Source: CAYXGZ01 sp964464755
GTDB lineage: Bacteria; Planctomycetota; MHYJ01; JACPRB01
Direction: 5' to 3'
Assembly: GCA_964464755.1 (NCBI GenBank)
Contig: CAYXGZ010000038.1
Span: forward strand, 1 to 34,190
Length of the DNA: 34,190 nt
This document shows positions 24,214-31,481 of the stretch, piece after piece (the first letter of the stretch is position 1; each line of letters begins with the position of its first letter). The notes below the pieces were generated by a model. That model ran no database searches and was not told the origin of the DNA. It saw nothing but the letters and a program-made list of their open reading frames with translations. Made by a program: the position numbers and the translations under genes.

Positions 24214-24237
24214 GGGGGGAGGTCGGAGGATGGAGCG

Positions 24238-25401
24238 ATGAGGACGACGGCGTGGGTGCTGGGGATGGCGCTGCTGGCCTGGGGCCAGGAGCCGGCGAAG
24301 GGCTACGGGGCGGATCGGGCGGCGCTCGACACCTGGGTGGCGAAGGAGGCGGCGAAGCTGGGCGAGGCGCTGCAGAAGGCGAAGTGGGTGGAGGAGGCGC
24401 GGGCCCTGCTCGAGGTGCTGCGGGAGAAGTCGGAGGCCGAGTCGACGGCCCTGGACAGGCTGATCGAGAAGTGCGGACCGGCGCCCAAGGCGGCCCCGGC
24501 GGACGCCTGGCCCGACGGGGCGCGCGGCAAGCTGAAGGAGTTCGGCAAGGAGGCGGCGAAGCGGCACTGGGCGGTGGCGAAGAAGTGGGGGGCGGCCGAG
24601 CCGGAGGCCTGCCGCTGGCTGTTCACGGAGGGGGAGATCCTGGAGGAGCTGCTCGAATACCTGCAGGCCCACCGGATCCTGAACGAGTTCCGTCACAGGG
24701 CCGGGGTGCCGCGCGCGAAGTTCTCGTGGAAGCTGAGCGTCCCCTGCGTCTGGCACTGCAAGTACGCGGCGAAGCACCCGGACGACGAGGAGGAGGACCC
24801 TTCCAAGCCGGAGTACACGAAGGAGGGTGAAGCCGCTAGGAAGAACACCATTGGATACTTCAACAACCCTCTGCTATCAACCGCGACCATCTCTACCAAT
24901 GACCCATTCCAGCGACACTATCTCCTCAATCCCAATTTGCGCATCATTGGCTATGGCTCGCCCCAAAGTGACTCACTCTCGCTGATTGACATTCGCGGCG
25001 GCATCACCCCATCGGCTGACAATCAACTTCTGATCACTTTGTCACCTACGGATGGGGAGTCTGAGGTCGACTTGGGAGCCCCGGACACCGGGGATCTCAT
25101 ACATGGCCAGATTCCCCTGAGCAAATGTGGCATGCCCATCACAGCCATCCTATTCAACACCGACATGTCGACTTGGTCCTCTATTGACTGCCAATTGACG
25201 ACCTCATTGGGTCTAATCGAATGCCACTCGGGCACGCCCCTAAATCCATTTGCTCCCGAGGGCATTGCCGCAAGAAGAAACACCATCATGCTTGTCCCAA
25301 AGAAGCCTCTTCCCAAGAAAACCACTTTTACCGCTACCATCACCCTATCCAATACGTCCAGCAAGAAAGTCATTACTTGGTCATTCACTACTAGAAGCTA
25401 A
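24238..25401 (+). CDS. Secreted CAP-like protein with C-terminal Ig-like domain, mosaic in base composition
   Basis: A 387-residue exported protein (MRTTAWVLGMALLAWGQ). Residues about 30-145 are helical and charged. ILNEFRHRAGVPRAKFSWKL and CVWHCKYAAKHPD (about 150-187) resemble the start of a CAP/SCP domain, although its later histidine motifs are not clear. The C-terminus (PLPKKTTFTATITLSNTS then ITWSFTT) matches the end of SbsA/Big_5 Ig-like domains, an architecture found in secreted CAP proteins. Base composition changes sharply near codon 200: earlier sequence is about 75% GC, later sequence about 45-52%, with codons the neighbours avoid. The frame is intact across the junction. The stop overlaps the convergent gene by 11 bp. 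Confidence 0.75.
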   Translation: MRTTAWVLGMALLAWGQEPAKGYGADRAALDTWVAKEAAKLGEALQKAKWVEEARALLEVLREKSEAESTALDRLIEKCGPAPKAAPADAWPDGARGKLKEFGKEAAKRHWAVAKKWGAAEPEACRWLFTEGEILEELLEYLQAHRILNEFRHRAGVPRAKFSWKLSVPCVWHCKYAAKHPDDEEEDPSKPEYTKEGEAARKNTIGYFNNPLLSTATISTNDPFQRHYLLNPNLRIIGYGSPQSDSLSLIDIRGGITPSADNQLLITLSPTDGESEVDLGAPDTGDLIHGQIPLSKCGMPITAILFNTDMSTWSSIDCQLTTSLGLIECHSGTPLNPFAPEGIAARRNTIMLVPKKPLPKKTTFTATITLSNTSSKKVITWSFTTRS

Positions 25402-26055
25402 TTCCTACCGCGAAGCTCACCTCGGACATTCGGTCGAGTTCATGTGTCGATAGCAGCATGACGGAATAGGCCACCGAATAATCGATCCCAAAAAGACGCA
25501 TTCCCATTGATGCTTGCAGCCCACCCGCAACTGAGAGCCAACCGTCAATCTCTCCGTAGTATTCCGCGCTCGCCGTGCTCCCGACGATTGATGCAACCTG
25601 AGTGTAGGAGATTCGCGCAACAGGACCAAATCGAAGGCAATTAGAGTCCAATATCAACCCTGCAGCATCAACTGCAATTGTGACTCTAAGTGATTGAACT
25701 TCTGCAGTCAGTGAGATCGCCGCTGAAGCCACTCCGCCGGATGAACACTCGATTCCATCTCCAGCGGCACTAAATCTGTACTCGAGTTTCGCGATTGAAA
25801 GGTCCATTCTCCCCAGGGCCGCCTTCACTCCTATCGAGTTCAGGATGGAGAGCCCCTTGATGGCAACATCTCCTCTAAAGCAACAATCACCACCTATTCC
25901 AAGTACTCCATTCAACTCTATCTCGACAGTGAGGTCTGAGAACAGCAGTGGATGCTCCGTCAGCACCGAGAACGTACCGTTGGATTCCTCCACCAAGTGT
26001 GGCGGTTTGAATCCGCCCCTCTCATCTGTAGGCTCCTGCTTCTTCTTGCGCTTCT
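24835..26055. other. Low-GC island spanning the 3' parts of two convergent genes
   Basis: Hand counts give 27/60 GC at 24841-24900, 31/60 at 24901-24960, 33/60 at 25681-25740 and 34/60 at 25981-26040, against 45/60 at 24301-24360 and 46/60 at 26101-26160. Both edges fall inside coding sequence: near codon 200 of the CAP-like gene and near codon 85 of the opposing gene. No insertion sequence, integrase or terminal repeat is seen at the edges. Confidence 0.85.
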
Positions 26056-26311
26056 TAGATGGCCCCGGCACCGGCGGATCGAAATCGACGGGGCGCGGGA
26101 AGACGACGCGGCTGTCGAACGCCCGGCGCAGGATCCCGGCCGACAGCCCGCCGGCCAGGACGTCCTCGATCCACGTCGGACGCAGCACCCCCAATCCCAG
26201 GGTCGTGGCGCCGGTCGGGGCCAGCCCGGCTCCCGTCGGCGCCGGCGCACCTGGCGAGGCCCCTCCGGGGGGAGCCCCGCTCCCGGGGCCCGGCGTTCCG
26301 GACTCCGCCAT
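25391..26311 (-). CDS. Uncharacterised beta-rich protein, last gene of the kinase locus
   Basis: A 306-residue protein I do not recognise. Residues 1-42 are Gly/Pro/Ala/Thr repeats (GAPPGGASPGAPAPTGAG). Residues 43-85 (PTWIEDVLAGGLSAGILRRA, then FPRPVDFDPPVPG) are GC-rich in coding. A lysine block KKRKKK marks the change to the low-GC part (about residues 86-306), which is made of alternating strands with aspartates and glycines and ends VSFAVGISF, suggesting a beta-barrel or beta-sandwich exposed outside the cell. No signal peptide is visible after this ATG. The frame is open upstream to the TGA at 26387-26389, so the true start may be earlier or the product may be joined to the preceding ORF by readthrough. 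The 3' end overlaps the CAP-like gene by 11 bp. Confidence 0.6.
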   Translation of the reverse strand: MAESGTPGPGSGAPPGGASPGAPAPTGAGLAPTGATTLGLGVLRPTWIEDVLAGGLSAGILRRAFDSRVVFPRPVDFDPPVPGPSKKRKKKQEPTDERGGFKPPHLVEESNGTFSVLTEHPLLFSDLTVEIELNGVLGIGGDCCFRGDVAIKGLSILNSIGVKAALGRMDLSIAKLEYRFSAAGDGIECSSGGVASAAISLTAEVQSLRVTIAVDAAGLILDSNCLRFGPVARISYTQVASIVGSTASAEYYGEIDGWLSVAGGLQASMGMRLFGIDYSVAYSVMLLSTHELDRMSEVSFAVGISF

Positions 26312-26386
26312 CGATCCCGGCGTGTCCGGCCCGGAGGAAGGACCGCCGGGCGACGATGGAGGGCCGCCGGCCCCCGCCCCCGTCCA

Positions 26387-26680
26387 TCAGGTGTATCGCC
26401 GGCCCTCGTAGTTGAGGACCGTCCGCTCGCTGTTCTCGGGCATCTTGCCCTTGCGCTTGGTCGTCTGCCACCCCACGGCCACCCGCTCCGCGCGGGTCTC
26501 GAACTCGACCCGGACGCCCCCCTCCTCCACCACCTGCGCCGACGCGTGCGGCGGACGCCGGTCCCTCCGCTCGGTGACGAAGACGATCTCCCGCTCCTTG
26601 ACCTTCAGGAGCTGCAGCTTCCCCCACTCGATGACGTCCTCCCCGCCCTGCCCGGCGACCACCGGGCCCCCGTCATCCAC
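26387..26680 (-). CDS. Small hypothetical protein (97 aa) of the kinase locus
   Basis: A 97-residue ORF whose GTG start (26678-26680) directly follows the TGA of the preceding gene, in the same frame. No signal peptide or known domain. The stretch VVEEGGVRVEFETRAER resembles VVETPSGPVRVETRTEG in the preceding 79-residue protein, and both are flanked by ERR and end in aromatic-Thr before TGA, so the two may be diverged tandem copies. Rich in charged residues and beta-prone. It could be a separate, translationally coupled protein or the middle part of a longer product if TGA is read through. Confidence 0.55.
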   Translation of the reverse strand: MDDGGPVVAGQGGEDVIEWGKLQLLKVKEREIVFVTERRDRRPPHASAQVVEEGGVRVEFETRAERVAVGWQTTKRKGKMPENSERTVLNYEGRRYT

Positions 26681-26920
26681 TCAGGTCCATTCCTCCTTCA
26701 CCTTCTTCCGGTCGTCGATGTACTCCTCGAGCTGCTTGCGATTCAACCGCACCCCGGACGCCGGCGTCCGCGACGAGAACGGCCGGCCCTCGGTCCTCGT
26801 CTCCACCCGCACCGGGCCCGACGGAGTCTCCACGACCGTCGCGCCATCCCCCCGGCGCTCGATCCGGATCCCCTCCTCCTGGGGAGGCAGGGCCAGCAGC
26901 AGGAGCAGGGCGACGTGCAT
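26681..26920 (-). CDS. Small exported hypothetical protein (79 aa) of the kinase locus
   Basis: A 79-residue protein with a short hydrophobic signal (MHVALLLLLALPPQE), so probably exported or a small anchored peptide. The body IRIERRGDGATVVETPSG and the helix-prone end RKQLEEYIDDRKKVKEEWT are charged. The ATG overlaps the stop of the 573-residue gene upstream by one base (TGATG), indicating coupling. No family recognised. Confidence 0.65.
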   Translation of the reverse strand: MHVALLLLLALPPQEEGIRIERRGDGATVVETPSGPVRVETRTEGRPFSSRTPASGVRLNRKQLEEYIDDRKKVKEEWT

Positions 26921-28641
26921 CACGGCCGCTTCGAGGTCGGCACCTGGTACCCGGGCGCGCCGTTCCACCCCCGACCCACCGCCCCCATCTGCGTGTTCTC
27001 GTGCCGGTAGGGATCCCCCTGCAGCACCTCTTCCGACTTCTGCCGGTTCTCCTGGTATCGCTCGTAGGCCCAGCGCCCCATCCAGTCGCTCTCCCCGCCC
27101 TGCACCGACAGGTTCACGTCGCCCCGGGGACCACCGCCGCCCCCGTACCCCCCCGCGCCCTCGGTGTTGATGTAGTTGTTCACGATCACGTTCGTCCCCG
27201 CGCCGCGGGCCTTCGCCGGTTTCAGGAGCTCCCGCAGGCCCAGCGCCGCCCGGACCCCGGAGTCCGCGAGGATCCCCGCCGTGAGCGGATTCCACATGCT
27301 CGGCTGCCGCACTGCCCCCGCCCCGCCCAGCCGGACGATCTTCGCGTGCAGCAGCTTCGTGGTCGGCACGTACGGTGCGCGGTCGCCCAACGGCTTCGGC
27401 GGCAACGCGATCACCGGGATCGCCGAGCAGCACCCGCCCTCCCGGTCCCACTTCCGCGCCACCCGCAGCGAGTAGAACGCCGCCCGCGGCACCGGCCGCC
27501 CCTCGGCGTCCTTGTCCGCGGACATCGACGTCACCTGGAAGCCGAGCGACTCGGCCTCCTCCTTCTGCTCGACCGTGATCGACGGCCGTTTCGGCCGGGC
27601 GCAGCCCTGCCCCGTCACCACGCGCCAGGTCGCCTGCTTCGGGAAGCCGTAGAACGTCGCCGTGACGTTCACCGCGGGCAGCGGCTCCACCGCCGTGTCC
27701 GGCGCGTCGACGTGAGGACGAGGCGGCACCGGCACCTTGGCCACGATCCCCGACGGAGACTCGAGCTCGAACTGGTCCGTCCCCGCCGCCGAGTACCCGA
27801 CGGTGGGCGGGAACGGCAGCACCTCGACCTTCTGGTTCACGCGACCGTCCGACTCCTCGACCCAGGCCCGGAACGTCGGCTGCAGGGAATAGCGCTCCGC
27901 CGACCCGAGCCAGAGCCCCGTCTCGAGGTCCTTCCGCTTGCCGGAGAGGTCGTAGGCCACGAAGACGAACTCCGCGTCGCTCCGGGGGACCGTCGCGACG
28001 AACAGGTCCGCCGGCGCCTCCGCGGACGGCTTCACGGCGCGCGCGAACGGCTGCGCCGAGACGACGCCCGACATCTTGTCCGCGGGCAGCACCGCGAGCG
28101 ACAGCGTGTAGGGAGGGATGAAGACCCGCGTCGCGGGGTAGTCGACGGTGAACGGCGTCGTCACCAGGACCAGCTTCGCGGGCGAGCTGCCCGCCTCGAT
28201 CACCAGGTTGCCCCGCTCGTCCGGGCGGTAGATCTTGTCCTTGCCGTCCGCCAGCACGTGGACGTGGAACCCGGGATCCCCGAACACCGGGCCCAGCCCG
28301 ATCCTCTGGCCGGGCGACGCGAAGAGCAGCGCCTCGGGGGCCGCCGCCGCGCTCGGAGCGAACTCGAGCGCGCAATCGCCCAGCGCATGCTGCTCCTCCA
28401 CCCGGACCTCGCTGACCTTCGGCGGCACGTAGAACGCCTGCGGATCGAAGCCGAGGTAGTTCTGCGGGTCGTAGGCGACCGGCCGGTCCGCCGCCTCGCG
28501 ACCCTGCTGGCGCTCCTCGCGGGCCTCGGGCGTCTGGGGTTTCCCGTCCTGCGGAGCATGCGTCCATCCGACGAAGATCACCACCGACCACGCGATCACG
28601 GCCCCGACACCGATCCCCACCCAGAGCGACTTGCGATTCAT
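26920..28641 (-). CDS. Membrane-anchored uncharacterised protein, second gene of the kinase locus
   Basis: A 573-residue protein with a single N-terminal membrane segment (about residues 7-26, VGIGVGAVIAWSVVIFVGW) and a long body outside the cytoplasm or, less likely, inside it. The body is rich in short strands and prolines (FIPPYTLSLAVLPADK, YSLQPTFRAWVEES), has paired cysteines (GGCCSAIPVIALPP) and ends in a Gly-rich, Asn-rich region (NVIVNNYINTEGAGGYGG) and a Tyr/Gln-rich tail. I recognise no family. It starts 4 bp after the kinase stop, so it is a likely kinase partner or substrate; its extracytoplasmic region could bind a ligand or present a structure. The ATG gives a positively charged N-end (MNRKS), as expected for an anchor. 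Confidence 0.8.
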   Translation of the reverse strand: MNRKSLWVGIGVGAVIAWSVVIFVGWTHAPQDGKPQTPEAREERQQGREAADRPVAYDPQNYLGFDPQAFYVPPKVSEVRVEEQHALGDCALEFAPSAAAAPEALLFASPGQRIGLGPVFGDPGFHVHVLADGKDKIYRPDERGNLVIEAGSSPAKLVLVTTPFTVDYPATRVFIPPYTLSLAVLPADKMSGVVSAQPFARAVKPSAEAPADLFVATVPRSDAEFVFVAYDLSGKRKDLETGLWLGSAERYSLQPTFRAWVEESDGRVNQKVEVLPFPPTVGYSAAGTDQFELESPSGIVAKVPVPPRPHVDAPDTAVEPLPAVNVTATFYGFPKQATWRVVTGQGCARPKRPSITVEQKEEAESLGFQVTSMSADKDAEGRPVPRAAFYSLRVARKWDREGGCCSAIPVIALPPKPLGDRAPYVPTTKLLHAKIVRLGGAGAVRQPSMWNPLTAGILADSGVRAALGLRELLKPAKARGAGTNVIVNNYINTEGAGGYGGGGGPRGDVNLSVQGGESDWMGRWAYERYQENRQKSEEVLQGDPYRHENTQMGAVGRGWNGAPGYQVPTSKRP

Positions 28642-28645
28642 GAGT

Positions 28646-30526
28646 TCACCTCGCGACCCGGATTCCCGTGACGACCAGTTCCCCGCGATGGACGCCCGGC
28701 GCGACCGTCGCGCCCGGCCCTTCCCCCGCCCACGACGACACGCACTTCCCGTCGACGAACGCGAACCAGCGGCCCGACGCCGGCAGGATCGCGATCTCGT
28801 GCTCCTCCGCGGCCGCGACCGGGACCTCGCCCCGGCCCAGGACCCGACCGCCCTCGCGTTCGACCGCGCCCGCGACCCGGCCCTCGGCCGTCGCGAGCAC
28901 CTGGATCATCCGGAACCGCGTGGGAGTCATCTCGGAGGCCGCCACCCCCGCCCAGGAGCCGGCGCCCGCGGGAACGAAACGGAATCGGAGCGAGAACCCG
29001 CGTTCGGCCGACAGCGCCTTCGCCAGCCAAGTCTCGTGCTCCGGATCCTGGAGCCTCAGCCCGCCGCGCAGGTCCCAGCGCGCCTGCTCGGAGCCGGGGT
29101 ACTGCTTCCAGGAACGGATCTCGCCGATCGCCGTGTCGGTCAACGCCCGATCGTCATAGAGCCGCCTCACCGCCCGCTCCCACGCCCGCGAGGCGGGATG
29201 ATCGAACGGCGCATCCAGGGCCGAGAGCTCGTCGGCGAGCCGGGGATCGGCCTCGACCGCAAGGAACGCCGCGAGCAACTTGCGGTCCGGGGGCTCCACC
29301 GCGGCCCACGCCGCCTTGCGAGCTGCGGGGGGAACCTCCGGCAGATCCAGGCCCTCGGACTTCATGAGCGCGTAGGCCTCCACCGGCTGCTGCGCCTCAA
29401 GGAGCGATCGAATCCGGCGCTCCGCTTCGGCGCGTCGAGCCAGCTCGGGATCCGGCGTCGCCGCGGGAGCCGGAGCGGCCGAGGGCGACGGGGTGGGGGC
29501 GGGAGTCGCGACCGGAGTCGGCCGGCTCGTCGGCGAGGGGGCCGGTTTCTCGGGCGCCGCGACCCAGGGCCGGGCCCACGCCAGGATGCCCAGCAGCAGG
29601 ACCACGACGAAGCCCGCCGCCGCGTAGAGCAGCACCGGGCGCTCGCGCACTTCGGGGGGCGCCGCCGCGGGCGGTGCGTCGGCCATCACCGCCTCGAGGT
29701 CCCGGACGAGTTCCTCGTAGTTCGGGTACCGCGCCGCGGGGTCCTTGCGCAGGCAACGGAGGATTACCGCCTCGAGGGTCGCGGGGATCTTCGGATTCAG
29801 GATAGACGGCTTGGGCGGCTCGTCGTGGACGTGCTGGAACAGGGTCTCCACGGCGCTCGCGCCCGCGAACGGCGGCCGCTCGGTCACCATCTCGAAGAGC
29901 ACGGCCCCCAGCGAGTACTGGTCGCTGCGGTGGTCGCAGGCGCCGTTGGACGCCTGCTCCGGCGACGCGTACTCCGGCGTGGCGGCGACCGCGTTCATCC
30001 GCGTGAAGCGCGTCGGCTGGAAGTCGGAGGAGCGCGCGAGCCCGAAATCCCCGAGCTTCACCCCGCCGTCCCGCGTCACGAAGATGTTCGCGGGCTTCAC
30101 GTCGCGGTGGATGATGCCCTCGTGCTGCGCGGCCGCCAGCGCGCGGGCGACCTCGGCCGCGATCCGCGCCGCCTCGCGCGGGGCGTACATCCCCTCGCGA
30201 GAGATCCGGTCGTCGAGCGTCTCGCCCTCGACGAGCTCCATCGCGTACCAGCAGCGGCCGTCGTTGCGCCCCGCCTGGAGGATCGTAACGATCCGCGAGT
30301 CGTTCAGCTTCGCCAGCGCCTTCGCCTCGACCTCGAACTTCTCCACGAAGCCCGTCGCCAGGTCCTCGTTCGGCGCGCGGTCGGGCTCCAGGACCTTCAC
30401 CGCCACCTGGCGGTCCAGCGAGACCTGCCGCGCCCGGTACACCGCCCCCATGCCGCCCCGGCCCAGGAGCTCGTCGAGGTGGACCTCGAAATCGCCCCAG
30501 AGCGCCCGATCGGGAATGTCCCCCAT
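28646..30526 (-). CDS. Transmembrane Ser/Thr protein kinase with extracytoplasmic DUF1080-like domain
   Basis: A 626-residue kinase. The catalytic domain (about residues 13-282) has the glycine loop LGRGGMGAVYRA, Lys44 in VAVKVL, HRDVKPAN (140-147), DFG (160-162) and ATPEYASPEQ, so all catalytic residues are present. One membrane helix follows (about 298-317, LYAAAGFVVVLLLGILAWA), then a Pro/Ala/Thr linker and an outer domain. Its end (GFSLRFRFVPAGAGSWAGV, RWFAFVDGKCVSSWAG) resembles the DUF1080/LamG-like beta-sandwich, a likely glycan- or ligand-binding sensor. The ATG at 30524-30526 has an ideal ribosome site (GGAGG). An upstream ATG at 30565 is in frame but lacks a site. First gene of a five-gene locus behind a near-consensus promoter. 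Confidence 0.93.
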   Translation of the reverse strand: MGDIPDRALWGDFEVHLDELLGRGGMGAVYRARQVSLDRQVAVKVLEPDRAPNEDLATGFVEKFEVEAKALAKLNDSRIVTILQAGRNDGRCWYAMELVEGETLDDRISREGMYAPREAARIAAEVARALAAAQHEGIIHRDVKPANIFVTRDGGVKLGDFGLARSSDFQPTRFTRMNAVAATPEYASPEQASNGACDHRSDQYSLGAVLFEMVTERPPFAGASAVETLFQHVHDEPPKPSILNPKIPATLEAVILRCLRKDPAARYPNYEELVRDLEAVMADAPPAAAPPEVRERPVLLYAAAGFVVVLLLGILAWARPWVAAPEKPAPSPTSRPTPVATPAPTPSPSAAPAPAATPDPELARRAEAERRIRSLLEAQQPVEAYALMKSEGLDLPEVPPAARKAAWAAVEPPDRKLLAAFLAVEADPRLADELSALDAPFDHPASRAWERAVRRLYDDRALTDTAIGEIRSWKQYPGSEQARWDLRGGLRLQDPEHETWLAKALSAERGFSLRFRFVPAGAGSWAGVAASEMTPTRFRMIQVLATAEGRVAGAVEREGGRVLGRGEVPVAAAEEHEIAILPASGRWFAFVDGKCVSSWAGEGPGATVAPGVHRGELVVTGIRVAR

Positions 30527-30617
30527 GTCGCCTTCCTCCCGACGGAGTGCCGCCGGAGGCCCCAAAACCGCAGGAAATCGACGGGTTCTCCCGCGATGAA
30601 ACGCGGAACGGGCGGGG

Positions 30618-30645
30618 ATTCTATCTATTGGGAACGGCGTGTCAA
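30618..30645 (-). promoter_or_regulatory. Near-consensus sigma70 promoter of the kinase locus
   Basis: On the minus strand a perfect TTGACA (30640-30645), a 16-bp spacer and TAGAAT (30618-30623, 5 of 6). Initiation near 30611 gives an ~85-nt leader before the kinase ATG. It is the best -35 box in the window. Confidence 0.75.
30627..30635. repeat. 9-bp direct repeat ATTGGGAAC, copy 1, in the kinase promoter
   Basis: Copy 1 lies in the spacer between the -10 and -35 boxes of the kinase promoter. Copy 2 begins exactly 22 bp away, two helical turns, so both would face the same side of the DNA. The arrangement is typical of tandem recognition by a dimeric or response-regulator-type protein. Confidence 0.65.
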
Positions 30646-30648
30646 CGA

Positions 30649-30657
30649 ATTGGGAAC
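30649..30657. repeat. 9-bp direct repeat ATTGGGAAC, copy 2, in the kinase promoter
   Basis: Copy 2 lies just upstream of the -35 box and touches the kdsA stop codon (30657-30659). With copy 1 it brackets the -35 hexamer. Confidence 0.65.
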
Positions 30658-31481
30658 TACCGGACCAGCGCCGACCGGATCGCCACCAGGTCGCGCAGCA
30701 CCCGCGACAGGTCGTCCAGCTTCAGCGAGTTCGGGCCGTCGCACGGAGCCTTCGACGGGTCCTCGTGGATCTCCAGGAACACCCCGTCCGCGCCCGCCGC
30801 CACCCCCGCCCGAGCCAGCACCGGGATCATCGCCGCGTCGCCCCCCGACACCGACCCGCCCTTCCCCCCGCTCGGCGCCTGCACCGAGTGCCCCGCGTCC
30901 ATCACCACCGGGTACCCCGTCGACTTCATGATCGGGATCGACCGCATGTCCACCACCAGCGCGTTGTACCCGAACGTCGTCCCCCGCTCCGCCAGCAGGA
31001 TCCGCCGCCCCCCCGCCGACTCCAGCTTCGCCACCACGTTCCTCATGTCCCACGGCGCCAGGAACTGCCCCTTCTTCACGTGCACCACCCGCTTCGTCTT
31101 CGCCGCCGCGACCAGCAAGTCCGTCTGGCGACAGAGAAACGCCGGCACCTGCACCACGTCCACGACCTTCCCGGCCGCCGCCGCCTCTTCCGGCGAGTGC
31201 ACGTCCGTCAGCACCGGCACCTTCGCCGCCTTCGCGATGTTCGCCAGGATCCTCAACCCCGCCTTCATCCCCGGCCCGCGGTAACTCGCCCCGCTCGTCC
31301 GGTTCGCCTTGTCGTACGAGCACTTGAAGACGTAGTTCACCCCGTGCTCGCGGCAGATGTCGCGGATCGCGATCGCGTGGCGCTTCGCGTGCGCCTCGGA
31401 CTCGATCACGTCCGGTCCGCCGAGCAGGAACAGGGGATTCGAGCCGCCCGCCTCGAAACCCGCGACGCGCACCTCGCCCAT
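30657..31481 (-). CDS. kdsA: 3-deoxy-D-manno-octulosonate 8-phosphate synthase
   Basis: A 274-residue enzyme condensing phosphoenolpyruvate with arabinose 5-phosphate to Kdo-8-phosphate, the entry to Kdo for lipopolysaccharide. Clear family blocks are FKCSYDKANRTSGASYRGPG, VLTDVHSPEE, QVPAFLCRQTDLLVAAA, VKKGQFLAPWDM, ERGTTFGYNALVVDMRSIP, MDAGHSVQAPSG and FLEIHEDPSKAPCDGPNSL. An oddity is residue 24, in GGPDVIES: metal-dependent enzymes have Cys and metal-independent ones Asn at this place, but Asp is found here. The CDGP motif near the C-terminus is, as I recall, associated with the metal-independent class. The ATG overlaps the ribBA stop by one base (TGATG), so it is expressed with riboflavin synthesis. 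It indicates an LPS-bearing outer membrane. Confidence 0.95.
   Translation of the reverse strand: MGEVRVAGFEAGGSNPLFLLGGPDVIESEAHAKRHAIAIRDICREHGVNYVFKCSYDKANRTSGASYRGPGMKAGLRILANIAKAAKVPVLTDVHSPEEAAAAGKVVDVVQVPAFLCRQTDLLVAAAKTKRVVHVKKGQFLAPWDMRNVVAKLESAGGRRILLAERGTTFGYNALVVDMRSIPIMKSTGYPVVMDAGHSVQAPSGGKGGSVSGGDAAMIPVLARAGVAAGADGVFLEIHEDPSKAPCDGPNSLKLDDLSRVLRDLVAIRSALVR

Noticed and set aside
24075..24237. Possible small RNA or riboswitch in the divergent gap
   Set aside because: Only the two dyads and a promoter are visible; no long conserved-looking stem structure was found.
26055..26388. An alternative start MDGGGG at 26388 overlapping TGA (TGATG) in another frame
   Set aside because: It ends at 26055 near the island edge and encodes Arg/Gly-rich sequence; the 25391 frame carries credible protein through both composition zones.
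26681..28591. A 636-codon minus-strand frame overlapping the membrane-anchored gene
   Set aside because: Its product is Arg/Gly-rich noise except for the last 79 residues, which are a separate small gene; the overlapping frame has the membrane anchor and normal composition.
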